In this document: piece by piece, positions 23,940 to 35,421 of the stretch
How positions within the stretch are numbered: the stretch's first letter is position 1
How the letters are laid out: each line of letters opens with the position of its first letter
Source of the DNA: Rhabdophis nuchalis
Lineage: Eukaryota > Chordata > Lepidosauria > Squamata > Natricidae
Assembly (NCBI GenBank): GCA_039707465.1
Contig: CM077647.1
Span: 45,631,110 to 45,695,109 of the forward strand
Direction: 5' to 3'
Length of the DNA: 64,000 nt
Notes under the pieces: generated by a model
What the model was told of the DNA's origin: nothing
The model's database searches: none
What the model saw: only the letters and a program-made list of their open reading frames with translations
Program-made: the position numbers and the translations under genes

Positions 23940-24352
23940 CAGTGATGGCCAACCTTTTCGGCACCAAGTGCTGAAAAGGGAGCATGCCCGCGGGTGCACA
24001 CACTACGTGTGGGTGCTCGTCTGGGTCACAACCAGGAAGAGGCGCTGCCCAGGGAACATGCACATGCTGGAAAATGAACTTCTGGTTACCGGCGCGCACA
24101 GGTGCACCAGCCAGCAAGTTTTCCAATTACTACTGTGCATGCACACACACGTCGATCAGCTGCCAGCACACATGCTCACTCTGGAAAATGGAAGACCAGC
24201 TCTTCCGATTTCCAGAACTGCCGCACACACCAGCTGCTTGTTGCATGTGCCTGTGCACCAGAAACTCAGAAGAGGCAACGCCGTGCGTGCCAAGCTCAGA
24301 AGTGGCTCCGCATGCCACTTCAGACATGCATGCAATAGGTTCCCCATCATGG
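23940..24352. mobile_element. hAT-like MITE with 8-bp target duplication
   Basis: About 413 bp. The left end CAGTGATGGCCAACC and right end GGTTCCCCATCATGG are inverted repeats with few mismatches. It is flanked by CTAGATGA (23,932-23,939) and CTATATGA (24,353-24,360), an 8-bp duplication with one change, as expected for hAT transposition. The interior is GC-rich with many GCAC/GTGC motifs and no transposase. Confidence 0.75.
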
Positions 24353-24595
24353 CTATATGACATGGTATTTAAAATATAAATTACAAGATTAAAATATATA
24401 CAAATTAAACAGATCTTGCCCAGAAACTAGCAACATTGCATTCTGTCACACAGCCATGAGGTACTCAAGTATACATTGTTTAGGTTACAAAGAACAGGTA
24501 TAAATATGTGTTGTTGCCTGCATGTCACTCATTTATTTCCTGATGATGTTATATCCTTCACTCACCTTCAGTTTAGTGAAAGCACAGTTTAGTGG

Positions 24596-24847
24596 TAAAG
24601 GTAAAGGTACTCCTCGCACGTATGTGCTAGTTATTCCCGACTCTACGGGGTGGTGCTCATCTCTGTTTCAAAGCTGAAGAGCCAATGCTGTCTGAAGACG
24701 TTTCTGTGGTTATGTGGCCAGCATGACTAAACACCAAAGGTGCACGAAACGCTGTTACCTTCCCACCAACATAGTCCCTATTTTTCTACTTGCATTTGTA
24801 CATGCTTTCCAACTGCTAGGTTGGAAGAAACTGGGACAAGTAACAGT
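24596..24847 (-). mobile_element. tRNA-type SINE, truncated, with target duplication
   Basis: Resembles a common squamate SINE. Read on the minus strand, it ends in a CCTTTACCTTTACC tail at 24,596. Flanks ACAGTTTAGTGG (24,584-24,595) and ACAATTTAGTGG (24,848-24,859) form a 12-bp duplication with one mismatch. The tRNA-like head of the family is absent here, so the copy is 5'-truncated. The family assignment is from memory and should be searched. Confidence 0.6.
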
Positions 24848-24859
24848 ACAATTTAGTGG

Positions 24860-25589
24860 TACAGTGTTGTTTATATGTTAGGACCCTATCTAGAGTGACC
24901 ACAAAATATTTAGGGCTATGGCATGCTCCAATAATGCCCCTTTCAATATAATATTCCTACCAGCCTGCTTATTACAAAGATAGAAGGCATATACTTGAGT
25001 TTTTGCTGGATATGAACTGGTTAGCACAATAGTATCTATCCAGCTCTATGAGGGCTTCAGTTAAGCATTGTTCAACCTGCTCTAATATTTTTCCCTCTAC
25101 AGCCATTCGTCTATTGTCAGCAAACATATAGTTGTTAGTACCTTAAGGAAGTGGCAGATCATTGTGTAAATATTAAAAAGAGTTGAAGCTTATATTTTTA
25201 TTGTACTCCTAACACTATTAAATTAAAATTAGAAATTAAAAATAAAATTAATGTATCAGACAATTATTTGAATTCTGCTTACTATAGAGTTAGATTTTAA
25301 TAGCATTTAAAATTTAGTATCATAGAAAGCAAAATTCAGCTAATTGTATGATACAATGAAGTGATATAAGTTAAAGCTGGACCTACTGAATAGTTTGGTA
25401 TGTGATACCTTGTAATACCAAGTATCTCTAATGAAATGTAAAAATCTGCTTGGTTCATTTCAAAAAATTGTGTTCAACCCTTTGATATCAAAAACAAGAT
25501 AAAGACAAGATCTTCTGTAATCATTAGCTGACTTTTCTCAAACCATTTCCACTTATTATATTTTTTCACAGTTAAAACCATTTCACATC
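24860..25589. other. AT-rich non-coding stretch
   Basis: No gene or element recognised. Confidence 0.4.
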
Positions 25590-25845
25590 CCCACAGTGAC
25601 ATGATCAAAATTTGGATGCTTGGCAACTGGTTCATATTTATGATGGTTGCAGTGTCCCAGTGTTATGTGATCAGTTTTCCAAACTTTGGACAAGCCGAGC
25701 CAGTTCGCTTAACAACCTTGTTACTAACTTAACAACTCTGGCAAAAAAAAGGTTGTAGAATGGTGCAAAACTCACTTAATTAATGTCTTGCTTAACAACA
25801 TAAATTTTGGGCTCAATTATGGCCATAAGTCAAGGACTACCTGTA
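25590..25845 (-). mobile_element. Mariner/Tigger-like MITE, degraded
   Basis: Shares the family's GGGCTCAATTATGGCCATAAG segment and ends with GTCAAGGACTACCTG followed by TA. It is in opposite orientation to the copy at 12,774. The left part is diverged and its exact terminus was not found. Confidence 0.55.
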
Positions 25846-26429
25846 CAGCACACTGGGATTAATTTGATTTTTGCTAAAGTGTTTTTTTAATTAGTAAACT
25901 TTTGTTTATGACAGACTATAGCTTAAAACTCTTTTATGAATCAATAAATTATTTAAACCTGTCTGGAGAAGTTGCAGTTTCTGGAGAAGCCTTTTGGGGG
26001 GGGGGGGGCAGCATCAGTATTTGTTAATCCCCCCCCTCCAAAATAACCCTCTAGCTGTTGTTTTGTGTTTCTTGATGTTCTTCAGATGTATCCAATTTAA
26101 CCTTATCATTCTAGCTATGACTCTAGAAGAAAGCTTTAATCTAGAGATAGTGGAGCCTGGATAATAATATGCACTCAAACTGTGACTACACTTTGATGAT
26201 TGGGTGAACCACAAACAACTAGCTAACCATGTTTAGCCTAGGTTGATGTGTGAATTCATCTTCTGTAGTTAATTTACAATTTAGCATGGCTTGTTGTGCT
26301 AGAAGACTGGGTTGCTATGAGGATGCGGAACCATAGAAAGCTGCCCGTATCCACCAAGGATGGCAGATGGCTCACGAGCTTTGCTGGAAAAATACAGCAA
26401 TGAATCGAACAGGAAAGGGAGCAAGTCCT
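25846..26429. other. Non-coding stretch with a 12-bp G run
   Basis: Contains a run of G at about 25,997-26,008 followed 20 bp later by CCCCCCCC (26,029-26,036), which could pair as a hairpin. Otherwise unremarkable. Confidence 0.4.
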
Positions 26430-27030
26430 TTGAATGCTCGCTCCCGAAGTCACCTCGCGGCAGTGTTCAAAAAGAGCCGCCGCACTTAGGTTGTTGGGGG
26501 ATTTTTCACACATGCAAATCAGATTCACAGCCGGGGGCTGTTCCTCACCCCCCTCCCCAAATCTGCCCTTGCTTCTTCGTGGGGTCGGCAACTTAGCGGT
26601 CCCTCCTTGCACCTGTTCTTTCTGCACTGTTTCCCTTCGCCTTCCCCGTCGCCGCCCTCCGCACTCGATTCTCCGGGCGGCAGAGCGTGGGCTGAAGTGG
26701 AATCGGCGGCAGATCCTCCGCCTTCCCCCCCCCCCCCACCCGCTGCTATTTTTAGTAAATCCTCCTCAAATCGCCACGGCGGGCTGAGAGCGCAAAGCTC
26801 AGCCCCTCGTGGCTGTGGCGGCGGTGGTAGCGGTGTCGGTGAAGGCTGCACTCCAGGTCCCTACCCTCGCATTTCTTCCTTCTCCACCTCACCGCGAGCA
26901 TCGACAGGTTCTTTCACCCGCTCGCCCGGGTGCCGGTTTACTCGCCTGGGCAGCAGACCATGGGAAGCCTCTTTCGCCACAACCGGGATAGAGGTAACTT
27001 TTCCCCCGCCCTTTGTGTCCTAGACCTCTT
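26430..27030. promoter_or_regulatory. CpG-rich island, candidate promoter with first exon
   Basis: GC- and CpG-dense stretch in AT-rich surroundings, not matching any repeat seen here. It contains several CGCC/GGCGG boxes and a C run near 26,730. Near its 3' edge, ATG at 26,959 in a good context (GACCATGG) opens MGSLFRHNRDR and meets a possible donor (AGAG followed by GTAACT) at about 26,993. That would be a first coding exon on the plus strand. I do not recognise the protein, and no downstream exon was found, so the gene and even the direction remain open. Confidence 0.4.
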
Positions 27031-30000
27031 GGCTGCACCACCAGAAGATGGCAGCTTGGTGCAGGTGTGCAAGTAAACGCATCCCCAATGGAGAGGAAGA
27101 GAGGATTTTGTCAAAATAATAGTAATACACTAGCAGCATCTGCAAAGATGATGGGATAGCAGCAGCGATGACGGATGGACAGATGAACCGATGGACATTC
27201 TCTCCATCCATCCCTATATGCCCGCCTTTAAATTACTTTATTATCTTTACCCTTCAGCCCTCCAAGGGAATCATCTCCATCCCTACGAAGCTCAGTAGGG
27301 CTTACTTCAGGGAGGGAAAAGCATCTGACGACTCAGACCCGATCAACTCTTTCTTTCCAGCCTTCCTATCGCCAAGTGGCTTCTATTTCGTGCGTGTTTG
27401 GCAGGGGTGCCCGAAGTTCGGCTGCCCTAGGATTTCCTCGTGGTGGCCTTTTGCATAGTTTAGGATGATGCTCCGGGTTGATCGGCAGTGAAGCCGTTTA
27501 GCTGCTTCAGCATCGCTTTCGGAGCTGGCAGCTTTTCACGAGGTTAGCCGGGAAAATGCCTGTGCGGGTTCTTTTTCACCTCTCTCCTATATTCGGTTAT
27601 TATTTAAACAGATCATTGGAAAGCTATCCACCCCCACCAGCCCCCAAATAATATCTGGGCTATTGAGAGTGGGCAGGGAGGTAAATTATATACTTGTTAA
27701 AATGAGTTCTCTGGCTTATAAGCATCTCTGGGTTGTCACATATGGAATGTATCAAACTGGTAGAGGAACTTAGCAGTGCACATCATGTGTAGTGACAGGA
27801 TACCAATCACTGTGGTTCAGGGTGGGCCTTTTCAGCTTGGGTAATTGCTTAACTAATTAATAATTCATTGATTAATTACAGGGTTTTGTGTTTCTGAAAA
27901 ATTAAGGCTGCAATCATGAGAGGACTTGGAAGTATCATTGAACAAAATGGACTTTGTTTTCAAATTAGCCAACATAGGAAGCATTTCTTAAATGAATAGG
28001 AGGCATTTCTAAAAATTAAAACAGAGGTATTATTCCCCCTTGTTTTCATCTGCTTTATCAGATTGGATTCCTTCATTGTAGGAAGAAAAGAAAATTTGTT
28101 GAGTTTGGTTCTAAAGAAAATTTTATAGAACAAACTTTTGGGGATTAATAACCCTAGCCCTAAAACTAAGAAAATACCCAATGTTTGTTTTAAGAAGAAG
28201 AAAAAACTATTTTAGAGGGGTTAGAAATTATTCTATATAATAGAAATACAATTGTTTTAATATTCAATGAATATTATAAAACTACTTTTTTAAAAAGCCA
28301 GCATATGATTTTGTCACAGAAAAATTACACAAAGTCACAGAAAGTTATTATACCTCAATATGGCAGTACAACAAACTATTTTTACTTAAAATAGATGAAT
28401 CTGTCCTAGAAGTTTGAAACTTAAAAAGATTTTACTTAGATTTTAAAGAATTAAAATGTGTTAGGTAGGTAGATTTATGTAAACTGTTTATGTCTAAAAT
28501 AAATTGTTTTACTAAGTATTCAGTAGTTTTAAGCGGTAAAAGGTAAAATTATATTTTTACACAAAACTAGATATTTACAAGAATGAAATATACAATTTTC
28601 CTCTTTGAAAAATGTTATTATGTTCATACGATAAAATGTCATATGATGCTGTAGTTTAATTATTTTATTTAAATAATGTAATTTACTAAAGAAGATAAAA
28701 AAAATTAAGATAAATATCCACTTATGCATTAGTGAGGAATAGGAACTGCCCAGATGTTGACTGCCTAAAGTTGGGAATGTCCATGACACATAACTGCATG
28801 CAGACTTTTGCCTCGTTCTGTGTTGCTCTTTGCAAAAAAATCTTTCAAAGTATCACTTAGAGTTTTGGTAGCAGCCCCTTGCGACCTGCTTTCTGGGAAA
28901 TAGTGAAAAAAAGACATGAACTAAAACATTTTTGAACATAGCATAGTAATATTTTAAATATAATATTTTAATTTATTTATATGTGGTGCTAAATTTAGTA
29001 TGGCATAAGATGAAGTCATGGACTGCACTATTCCCCCCCCCCCCATTATTAAGAAAACTTTGGTTCCATTTTATATTGATAGCAGCTTGCTATATTACCT
29101 AAACAAAACAAATTATATTTACTAGTATTGTTTAATTTTATTTATGTAATAAGTTAAACTATAGTTTAAAACATCTCAAGAAACCAGAGCTGCAATTATA
29201 TCAGTTTTTGTATGGATTTACTATTAAACTAAGGTTAATATAGTATGGATACAGATATTTCATGTGTAAATGAGTCTGAAATTTGCTGTGGCCATATTTT
29301 AACAATATATCCTAGTGAAGAGTTTCTTTTCAGAGTACATGATGTTTCTCTATTAAGTTGTTTGAAATGTGAGATAAGAATGCAATAAAAGTCATGCATA
29401 GCTTATGAGCTTTTTAAGGACCTAATTCCTATATCATACACTTATAAATGTATATATACATAAATATGTTTTCAAATTCTTATATATATTCTTATATAAT
29501 GTAAAGAGACAAGAAATAATTTATGTTTTTGATTTTTTAACCCTTGTTGCATATTTTTCTTAAAAATATGCTTCCCTGTTTGTAGAATTTATGAATGAAT
29601 GAAGAGCCATTCAAGTAATTCCTAGAATTAATGCCTAGAAGTTTGCAGTTTTAAAGAGATAGTTACATTAGTTTCTTGCAGCAAAACATCCCTTTGTGAT
29701 TTGAACTTTTTGACCAGAGCCTTTAACAAATGCATGGAATTTCCAGAGTTTTATTTCTATTATTTTTGTGAGCTTGATTTCTGAGCTAAAGTATGTATAA
29801 CTTTAACTGTTTTAAAAGTTTCAGATAAGTTCTTATGAAAAATTTGGGTTAGATATTCAATAACATTGGGTAAAATGTATATATATATAAATCTATTCGG
29901 ATTCCTAGAAAACACACTTTTAGATATGAAAAAAATATGCTAGATGTAAACAATTTTCTAAAAATTTATATTGATATAGATGATATATAAATGAAATACA

Positions 30001-30061
30001 ATTTATATAATATAGTTATGTATAAAAAGTATGAAGTATTTTAGGATAAAATTCAATGACA
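27031..30061. other. Mostly AT-rich non-coding region
   Basis: The part up to about 27,560 stays moderately GC-rich and may belong to the same CpG-rich locus. From 27,600 on the DNA is AT-rich with no recognised gene or element. Confidence 0.4.
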
Positions 30062-30098
30062 TACATACATCTCTATCCCGGACCACTCCAACGATGCC

Positions 30099-30896
30099 GT
30101 GGAAGTGATCTCCCGGTGTCTGGAAGCCGTGCGAGTCTGGATGGGGAGGAACAGGCTTCGACTCAACCCGTCCAAGACCGAGTGGCTGTGGCTTCCGGCA
30201 TCACGGTATAGTCAGCTGATGCCATCTTTGACCATCGGGGGTGAGACATTGGCCCCCGCAGAGAGAGCTCGCAATCTGGGTGTTCTCCTGGACTCTCGGC
30301 TGTCTCTAGAAGATCACATGACAGCCGTGGCCAGGGGGGCCTTCTATCAGGTCCGCCTGATACGCCAGTTGCACCCCTTTCTGAATCATGACGCCTTACG
30401 CACAGTCACCCAAGCCCTCATCACCTCCCGTCTGGACTATTGTAACACTGTCTACATAGGGCTTCCCATGAGGTGCACCCGGAGGCTCCAGTTTGTTCAG
30501 AATGCAGCCGTGCGGGGGATTCTGGGAGCATCTAGATGCTCCCATGTGACACCTCTCCTACGTGAGATGCACTGGCTGCCTGTGGCTTTCCGGGTGCACT
30601 TCAAGGTACTAGTGACCATCTTTAAAGCGCTCCATGGCAAGGGACCTGGCTACCTGCAAGACTGCCTCCTGCTGCCAAATACCTCCCACCGACCAGTTCG
30701 CTCCCACAGAGAGGGCCTCCTCAGGGTGCTGTCGGCCAGACAATGCCGGCTGGCGACCCCTAGGGGGAGAGCCTTCTCTGTGGCAGCTCCCGCCCTCTGG
30801 AATGACCTACCCCCTGGACTATGGACGATCTCAGACCTACATCTCTTCCGTAGGGCCTTGAAGACCTATCTGTTTCGTGCGGCCGGCCTGTTGTAG
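30099..30896 (+). pseudogene. L2 reverse transcriptase C-terminal fragment
   Basis: An open frame of 265 codons covers the RT thumb and C-terminal domain: NPSKTEWLWLPAS, ARNLGVLLDSRLSLEDH, SRLDYCNTVYIGLP, HWLPVAFRV and the closing WNDLPPGL segment. No stop or frameshift is visible within it, but the endonuclease and catalytic palm are missing, so it is a dead 5'-truncated copy despite the intact frame. Slightly different residues from the other copies indicate a separate subfamily. Confidence 0.85.
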
Positions 30897-31067
30897 TTTT
30901 TAAAGGGATTTTAAAGTAATTTTAGCATGGGATTTTAAATATGTAGGCCAAATTTATTTAATATTTTTGAATATATTCTTTTAGATTTTGTATCACCGAT
31001 TTTACTGTGGCTGTACACCGCCCTGAGTCCCGAAAGGGAAAAGGGCGGTATACAAATATAATAATAA

Positions 31068-31068
31068 T

Positions 31069-31115
<47 letters not shown>

Positions 31116-31116
31116 A
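31068..31116 (+). repeat. (AAC)n microsatellite at L2 3' end
   Basis: About 16 AAC units directly after the ATAATAATAA terminus of the L2. Confidence 0.95.
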
Positions 31117-32167
31117 ATTTATATATGAAAACCTATTGAGATTCCTAGAAGGCACAATTTAAAATATGCGAAAAGAAAGGAATGCTACATAAATGCCAGA
31201 GAGATTGACCTAGAGATAGATATAGAGATAGATATATAAAATGGAAATGTCAATCATTGTGATCCCTCCAGTCATGTTTCTTTATACAAAGCCAACATCT
31301 TCAGCACAGTAAATAGAAGGAAAAGAGCCATGATGCTACATTAAAAATAATTGTAGGTCACAAAGGAATACCTGATGTATAGATTACCTATGTAGCAGCT
31401 AGCAGTATGGTGGCAATAATAGAGTTGATAGTGTTGATAATGATTGGATGGGTTGGAGGTGTCAAAAAACTAGCTGGCAGCAGTTCCTTCCTGACACTGG
31501 CAAAATTTGACCACTGGATTGCTGAGTTTTAAAAAAACCCATATGTTGTACAGGTCTAATCTAGACACACCAAGTTTAAAGTCATCTATTGGAATAAAAT
31601 ATTCTTTTCCACATGACTCTACTGTATATCAGTGTTAGTCTGTTTAACCTGAGAGTCATTATCTGAGGTTTTCTATCAAATTATCAACAGTAAAGGCATT
31701 TTTTTCAATGTTACAAAATTACCAACCAAGTAAGAGGAATTTCATATTATTCTTATATTATGACAGAATCACATAGTTTTGCTGAATTCCTAATATCACT
31801 CAGGAATAAAAGTGATATTCCTTTTGTCTTTTCCATATCTAAAATTGTGTCTTTTAGGAATCTTTGTATGTTTTCATATATAAATTTTACCCAGTGTTAC
31901 TGAATTTAACCCAAAATACTTCATAAGAACTCATACAAAATTTTAACATCTATCAGGTATATCTATATATCTTTATGCATAAGATTTCCCTCTCTCTTTC
32001 ATCTCTATCTATATCTATTTACGTAGAAGAAATGTGAGTTTATTGGACTTTTTAAAATCCAATGTAAAATTTGTTTCTATTTGCTGTACTTTTTAGCTGT
32101 TATTTAATTATTATATTGAGCTATAAATGCCAGCTGGAATAATTCACTAAAAATCCATACTCTATAG
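31117..32167. other. AT-rich non-coding stretch
   Basis: No gene seen. The first 130 bp resemble diverged sequence just upstream of the L2 (29,884-30,000): both contain GATTCCTAGAA and a GATATATAA-like stretch. Confidence 0.4.
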
Positions 32168-32349
32168 CAGGGGTCCCCAACCTTTTTTGCACCAGGGACC
32201 GGTTTCATTTTAAAGAAAATTCTGTGGACCGGCTGAGTGGCTCAGCAGTCATGTGACTGGGTGGGCGTGGCCAACTTGGAAAATGTGAAACTCACTTAAC
32301 AATGATCTTGGTTAGCAACCAAACTTTTGGCCTCAACTGTGGTCATAAG
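32168..32349 (+). mobile_element. hAT-like left end fused to a second repeat fragment
   Basis: Starts with CAGGGGTCCCCAACC and continues like the element at 61,578 for about 60 bp (GGACCGGTTTCATTTT), then changes at about 32,230 to sequence also found at 58,700-58,830 (GTGGCCAACTTGGAAAATGT...AACTCACTTAACAATG). No right terminus of the first family was found. Confidence 0.6.
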
Positions 32350-32350
32350 T

Positions 32351-32437
<87 letters not shown>

Positions 32438-32660
32438 CTCTCTCTCTTTCTCTTTCTTTGTCTCTGTCTCTCTTTCTTTCCCTCTTTCTCTCTCTCTCTA
32501 TTTCTTTCTTTCTCTCTTTCTCTTTCCCTTTCTCTCTTTATTTCTTTTTCTTTCTCTGTCTCTTTCCCTCTTTCTCTCTTTCTTTCTCTCTCTTTCTCTC
32601 TTTCTGTATTTTTTCTGTCTCTTTCTTTCTCTTTCTCTCTCTCTGTCTCTCTCCTTCATC
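32349..32660 (+). repeat. (TTTC)n and degenerate polypyrimidine tract
   Basis: About 20 TTTC units up to about 32,435, then a degenerate C/T tract. The same arrangement occurs at 58,836-59,110 in the related element. Confidence 0.9.
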
Positions 32661-32748
32661 CTCCCATCTCTGTCACTCTGTGTGTGCGTGCGTGTGTCTG
32701 TCTGTCTTGCATTCACTCAATCACTCATTCTGTGTCTCTGTCTATCTT

Positions 32749-33472
32749 TCTCCCTCCCTCCCTCTCTCTGTCTCTCTATGTGTGTCTGTCGTCGTCGTCG
32801 TCCCCCAGCCTCCTCAGCCCGCCTGCCGCGCTTGGTCGCTCGTTCACTCGTTCAGGCTCCGTGGCTGGGTAGGAGCCGGACTGGAGAGGAGGAGGAGGGA
32901 GGAGGGGCAGCCCATTGGGCAGAGCGCGCGGGAGAATGCAGGAGGATGGTGGGGGCTCTTCCTCCACCCTCGTCGACGGAGGGACTCCTGTGCGCTGCCA
33001 GAGCAACCCTCCCTACAGAACACAGGCGCGGCTGTTTGCGCCGTTGGAGTGTGGCTCTTCCTCCTTCCTCGTCGACGGAGGGACTCCTGGGCGCCGCCGG
33101 ACCGGCCACCGATTCCCTCCCCTGCTGGTATGCCGGCCACTCGTTTTCTTCCAGGGGCTGCGGAGGCTCCCCGGACGGGGGAGGGAACTGGCGGCCGTAG
33201 GGAGGGTTGCTCTGGCGGCGCACAGGAGTCCCTCCGTCAACGAGGGTGGAGGAAGAGCCCCCACCATCCTCCTGCGTTCTCCCGCGCACTCTGCCCAATG
33301 GGCTGCCCCCTCCTCCCTCCTCCTCCCCTCCAGCCCGGCTCCTACCCAGCCACGGAGCCTGAATGAGTGAACGAGCAACCAAGCGCGGCAGGCAGGCTGA
33401 GGAGGCTGGGGGACGACGACGACGACGACGATAGACACACATAGAGAGACAGAGAGAGGGAGGCAGGGAGAG
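32749..33472. repeat. Large inverted repeat (hairpin), arms about 270 bp
   Basis: The left arm (about 32,749-33,017) and right arm (about 33,194-33,472) are near-complementary. Examples are GTCGTCGTCGTCGTCCCCCA against GGGGGACGACGACGAC, and GGGAGAATGCAGGAGGATGG against CCATCCTCCTGCGTTCTCCC. The spacer repeats part of an arm in direct orientation (CGACGGAGGGACTCCTGGGC). It is GC-rich. The long frames across it (up to 350 codons) are low-complexity by-products of the hairpin and the pyrimidine tract. Confidence 0.85.
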
Positions 33473-33473
33473 A

Positions 33474-33569
<96 letters not shown>
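33474..33569 (+). repeat. (AAT)n microsatellite
   Basis: About 32 perfect AAT/ATA units between the hairpin and a short TTTATTTTATATACCGCC segment that looks like an antisense L2 3' end. Confidence 0.95.
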
Positions 33570-33930
33570 TTATTTTATATACCGCCATGAATTCTGTTGT
33601 GTGATTTTTTAAAATACGTGTGTTAGTTTTATGAGCTGATCAATAAATAAATAAGAGAGACTAGTATAGATCTATTTCAAGCTTTTTAGCTCTCATCAGC
33701 TAGCCACACCCTTACTGGGATTATTTATTGATCAGCTCATAAAACTAACACATATATTAAAAAAAATCACACAACGGAATTCATGGCTTTCTGTCTAGAT
33801 GGTCTCTGGTGATCAGCCGAAAGGCAGAAAAGGAAACAGTATGTTTCCTCCTTTAATTGGGGCCCTAACAGGGTGTTGTGGAATAATTATAGATACTAAT
33901 CCTCCTGTCTCAGCTGATGCAATTGGGAAA

Positions 33931-34001
33931 GCCTGGCTGGCTGAATGGTTATAGGCTCCTGCCTGATATGCAATACAGCCTGGTTCGAATCCCAGTAAGG
34001 G
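33931..34001 (+). other. tRNA-like segment of the array
   Basis: Contains a B-box match GGTTCGAATCC at 33,982-33,992 and an A-box-like TGGCTGAATGGTTATAGGCT upstream. The flanking CCCAGTAAGGG replaces an acceptor stem, so this is SINE-head sequence and not a functional tRNA gene. Confidence 0.6.
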
Positions 34002-34222
34002 TATGGCTAGCTGATGAGAGCTAAAAAGCTCGAAATAGATCTATACTAGTCTCTCTGATTTATTTATTGATCAGCTCATAAAACTAACACACATATTAAA
34101 AAAAAATCACACAATGGAATTCATGGCTTTCTGTCTAGATGGTCTCTGGTGATGAGCCGAAAGGCAGAAAAGGAAACAGTATGTTTCCTCCCGTAATTGG
34201 GGCCCTAACAGGGTGTTGTGGA

Positions 34223-34282
<60 letters not shown>

Positions 34283-34367
34283 TGCTTTTGAGCTGATCAA
34301 TAAATAAGTCAGGGAGACTAGGATAGATCTATTTCAAGCTTATTAGCTCTCATCAGCTAGCCATACC

Positions 34368-34434
34368 CTTACTGGGATTCGAACCAGGGCTGTATTACAT
34401 GCCAGGCGAGAGCCTTGCCATTAAGCCAGCTAGG
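34368..34434 (-). other. tRNA-like segment of the array, reverse
   Basis: Minus-strand copy with CTGGCTTAATGGCAAGGCTC (A-box-like) and GGTTCGAATCCC (B box at 34,376-34,387). It is in opposite orientation to its neighbours. Confidence 0.6.
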
Positions 34435-34658
34435 TTCTGTTCTTGTCAGCTGAGACAGGAGGACACATATATAAAAAAAAAGACAGGAGAACACACATAT
34501 AAAAAAAATTACACAACGGAATTCTTGGCTTTCGGTCTAGATGGTCTCTGGTGATGAGCCAAAAGGCAGAAAAGGAAAAGCAGTGTGCTTCCTCCCTTAA
34601 TTGGTGCCTTAACAGGGTGTTGTGGAAACAATTATATATATATAAAATCTAACAAATG

Positions 34659-34695
<37 letters not shown>

Positions 34696-34696
34696 T

Positions 34697-34878
34697 GGTT
34701 TTATGAACTGATCAATAAATTAAATTAGAGAGAGACCAGGATAGATCTATTTCGAGCTTATTAGCTCTCATCAGCTGGCCATACCCAGTAAGGGTATGGC
34801 CAGCTGATGAGAGCTAATAAGCTCGAAATAGATCTAGTCTCTCTCTAATTTAATTTATTGATCAGCTCATAAAACTAA
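34697..34878. repeat. Near-perfect palindrome of about 180 bp
   Basis: Two oppositely oriented array units meet head to head. The central 43 bp on each side, from AGATCTATTTCGAG to GGCCATACC, mirror exactly. The outer parts (GATCAATAAATTAAATTAGAG against its complement) extend the arms, with one 6-bp difference. The spacer is under 10 bp. Confidence 0.9.
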
Positions 34879-35351
34879 CACACATATCTAAAAAATAAAT
34901 AAATTACACAACGTAATTCTTAGCTTGCTGTCTAGATGGTCTCTAGTGATGAGCCGAAAGGCAGGAGAGGAAACAGTATGTCTCCTCCCTTAATTGGGGC
35001 CTATTAACAGGTTGTTGTGAAACAATTACATATATATATATATATATCCCAGTATTCGAATCCCAGTAAAAAGGGTATGGCCAGCTGACGAGAGCTAATA
35101 AGCTCGAAATAGATCTATCCTGGTCTCTCTCTAATTTAATTTATTGATCAGCTCATAAAACTAACACACATCTAAAAAAAATTACACAACGTAATTCTTG
35201 GCTTGCTGTCTAGATGGTCTCTGGTGATGAGCCGAAAGGCAGGAAAGGAAACAGTATGTCTCCTCCCTTAATTGGGGCCTAATAACGGGTTGTTGTGAAA
35301 CAATTACCTATACTAATATACCCTGTCTCAGCTGATGCAATAAGGGGAACC

Positions 35352-35421
35352 GGCTTGGCTAAAGTGCTAGGCTCCTTGCCTAGCATGCAACACAGCCCCG
35401 GTTCGAATCCCAGTAAAAAGG
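35352..35421 (+). other. tRNA-like segment of the array
   Basis: Forward copy: GGCTTGGCTAAAGTGCTAGG followed by CCCCGGTTCGAATCCC (B box 35,400-35,410). Partial B boxes also occur near 35,055 and 35,570. Confidence 0.6.

Larger units (their letters stand above)
30062..31116 (+). mobile_element. L2-clade LINE, 5'-truncated, (AAC)n tail
   Basis: Begins inside the RT domain at the YISTP region, just after the YADD box, and runs through the ORF end, the 3' UTR and the hairpin CCGCCCTGAGTCC...AAGGGCGG (near 31,018-31,048), then (AAT)n and (AAC)n. The surrounding DNA is AT-rich, so its limits are sharp. Confidence 0.9.

Noticed and set aside
26607..27023. 138-codon proline/serine-rich plus-strand frame in the CpG-rich stretch
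   Set aside because: Low-complexity frame typical of GC-rich DNA; only the short MGSLF frame with a donor site was kept, and that with low confidence.
32302..33588. Frames of 150-354 codons rich in FLS, SLSL or poly-Tyr
   Set aside because: They are translations of the TTTC tract, the hairpin arms and the AAT microsatellite. No non-repetitive domain, and equal-length frames occur on both strands.
33931..35421. Functional tRNA genes
   Set aside because: B boxes are good, but acceptor stems and a clean cloverleaf are not visible, and the segments sit in repeated units. SINE-type heads are more likely.
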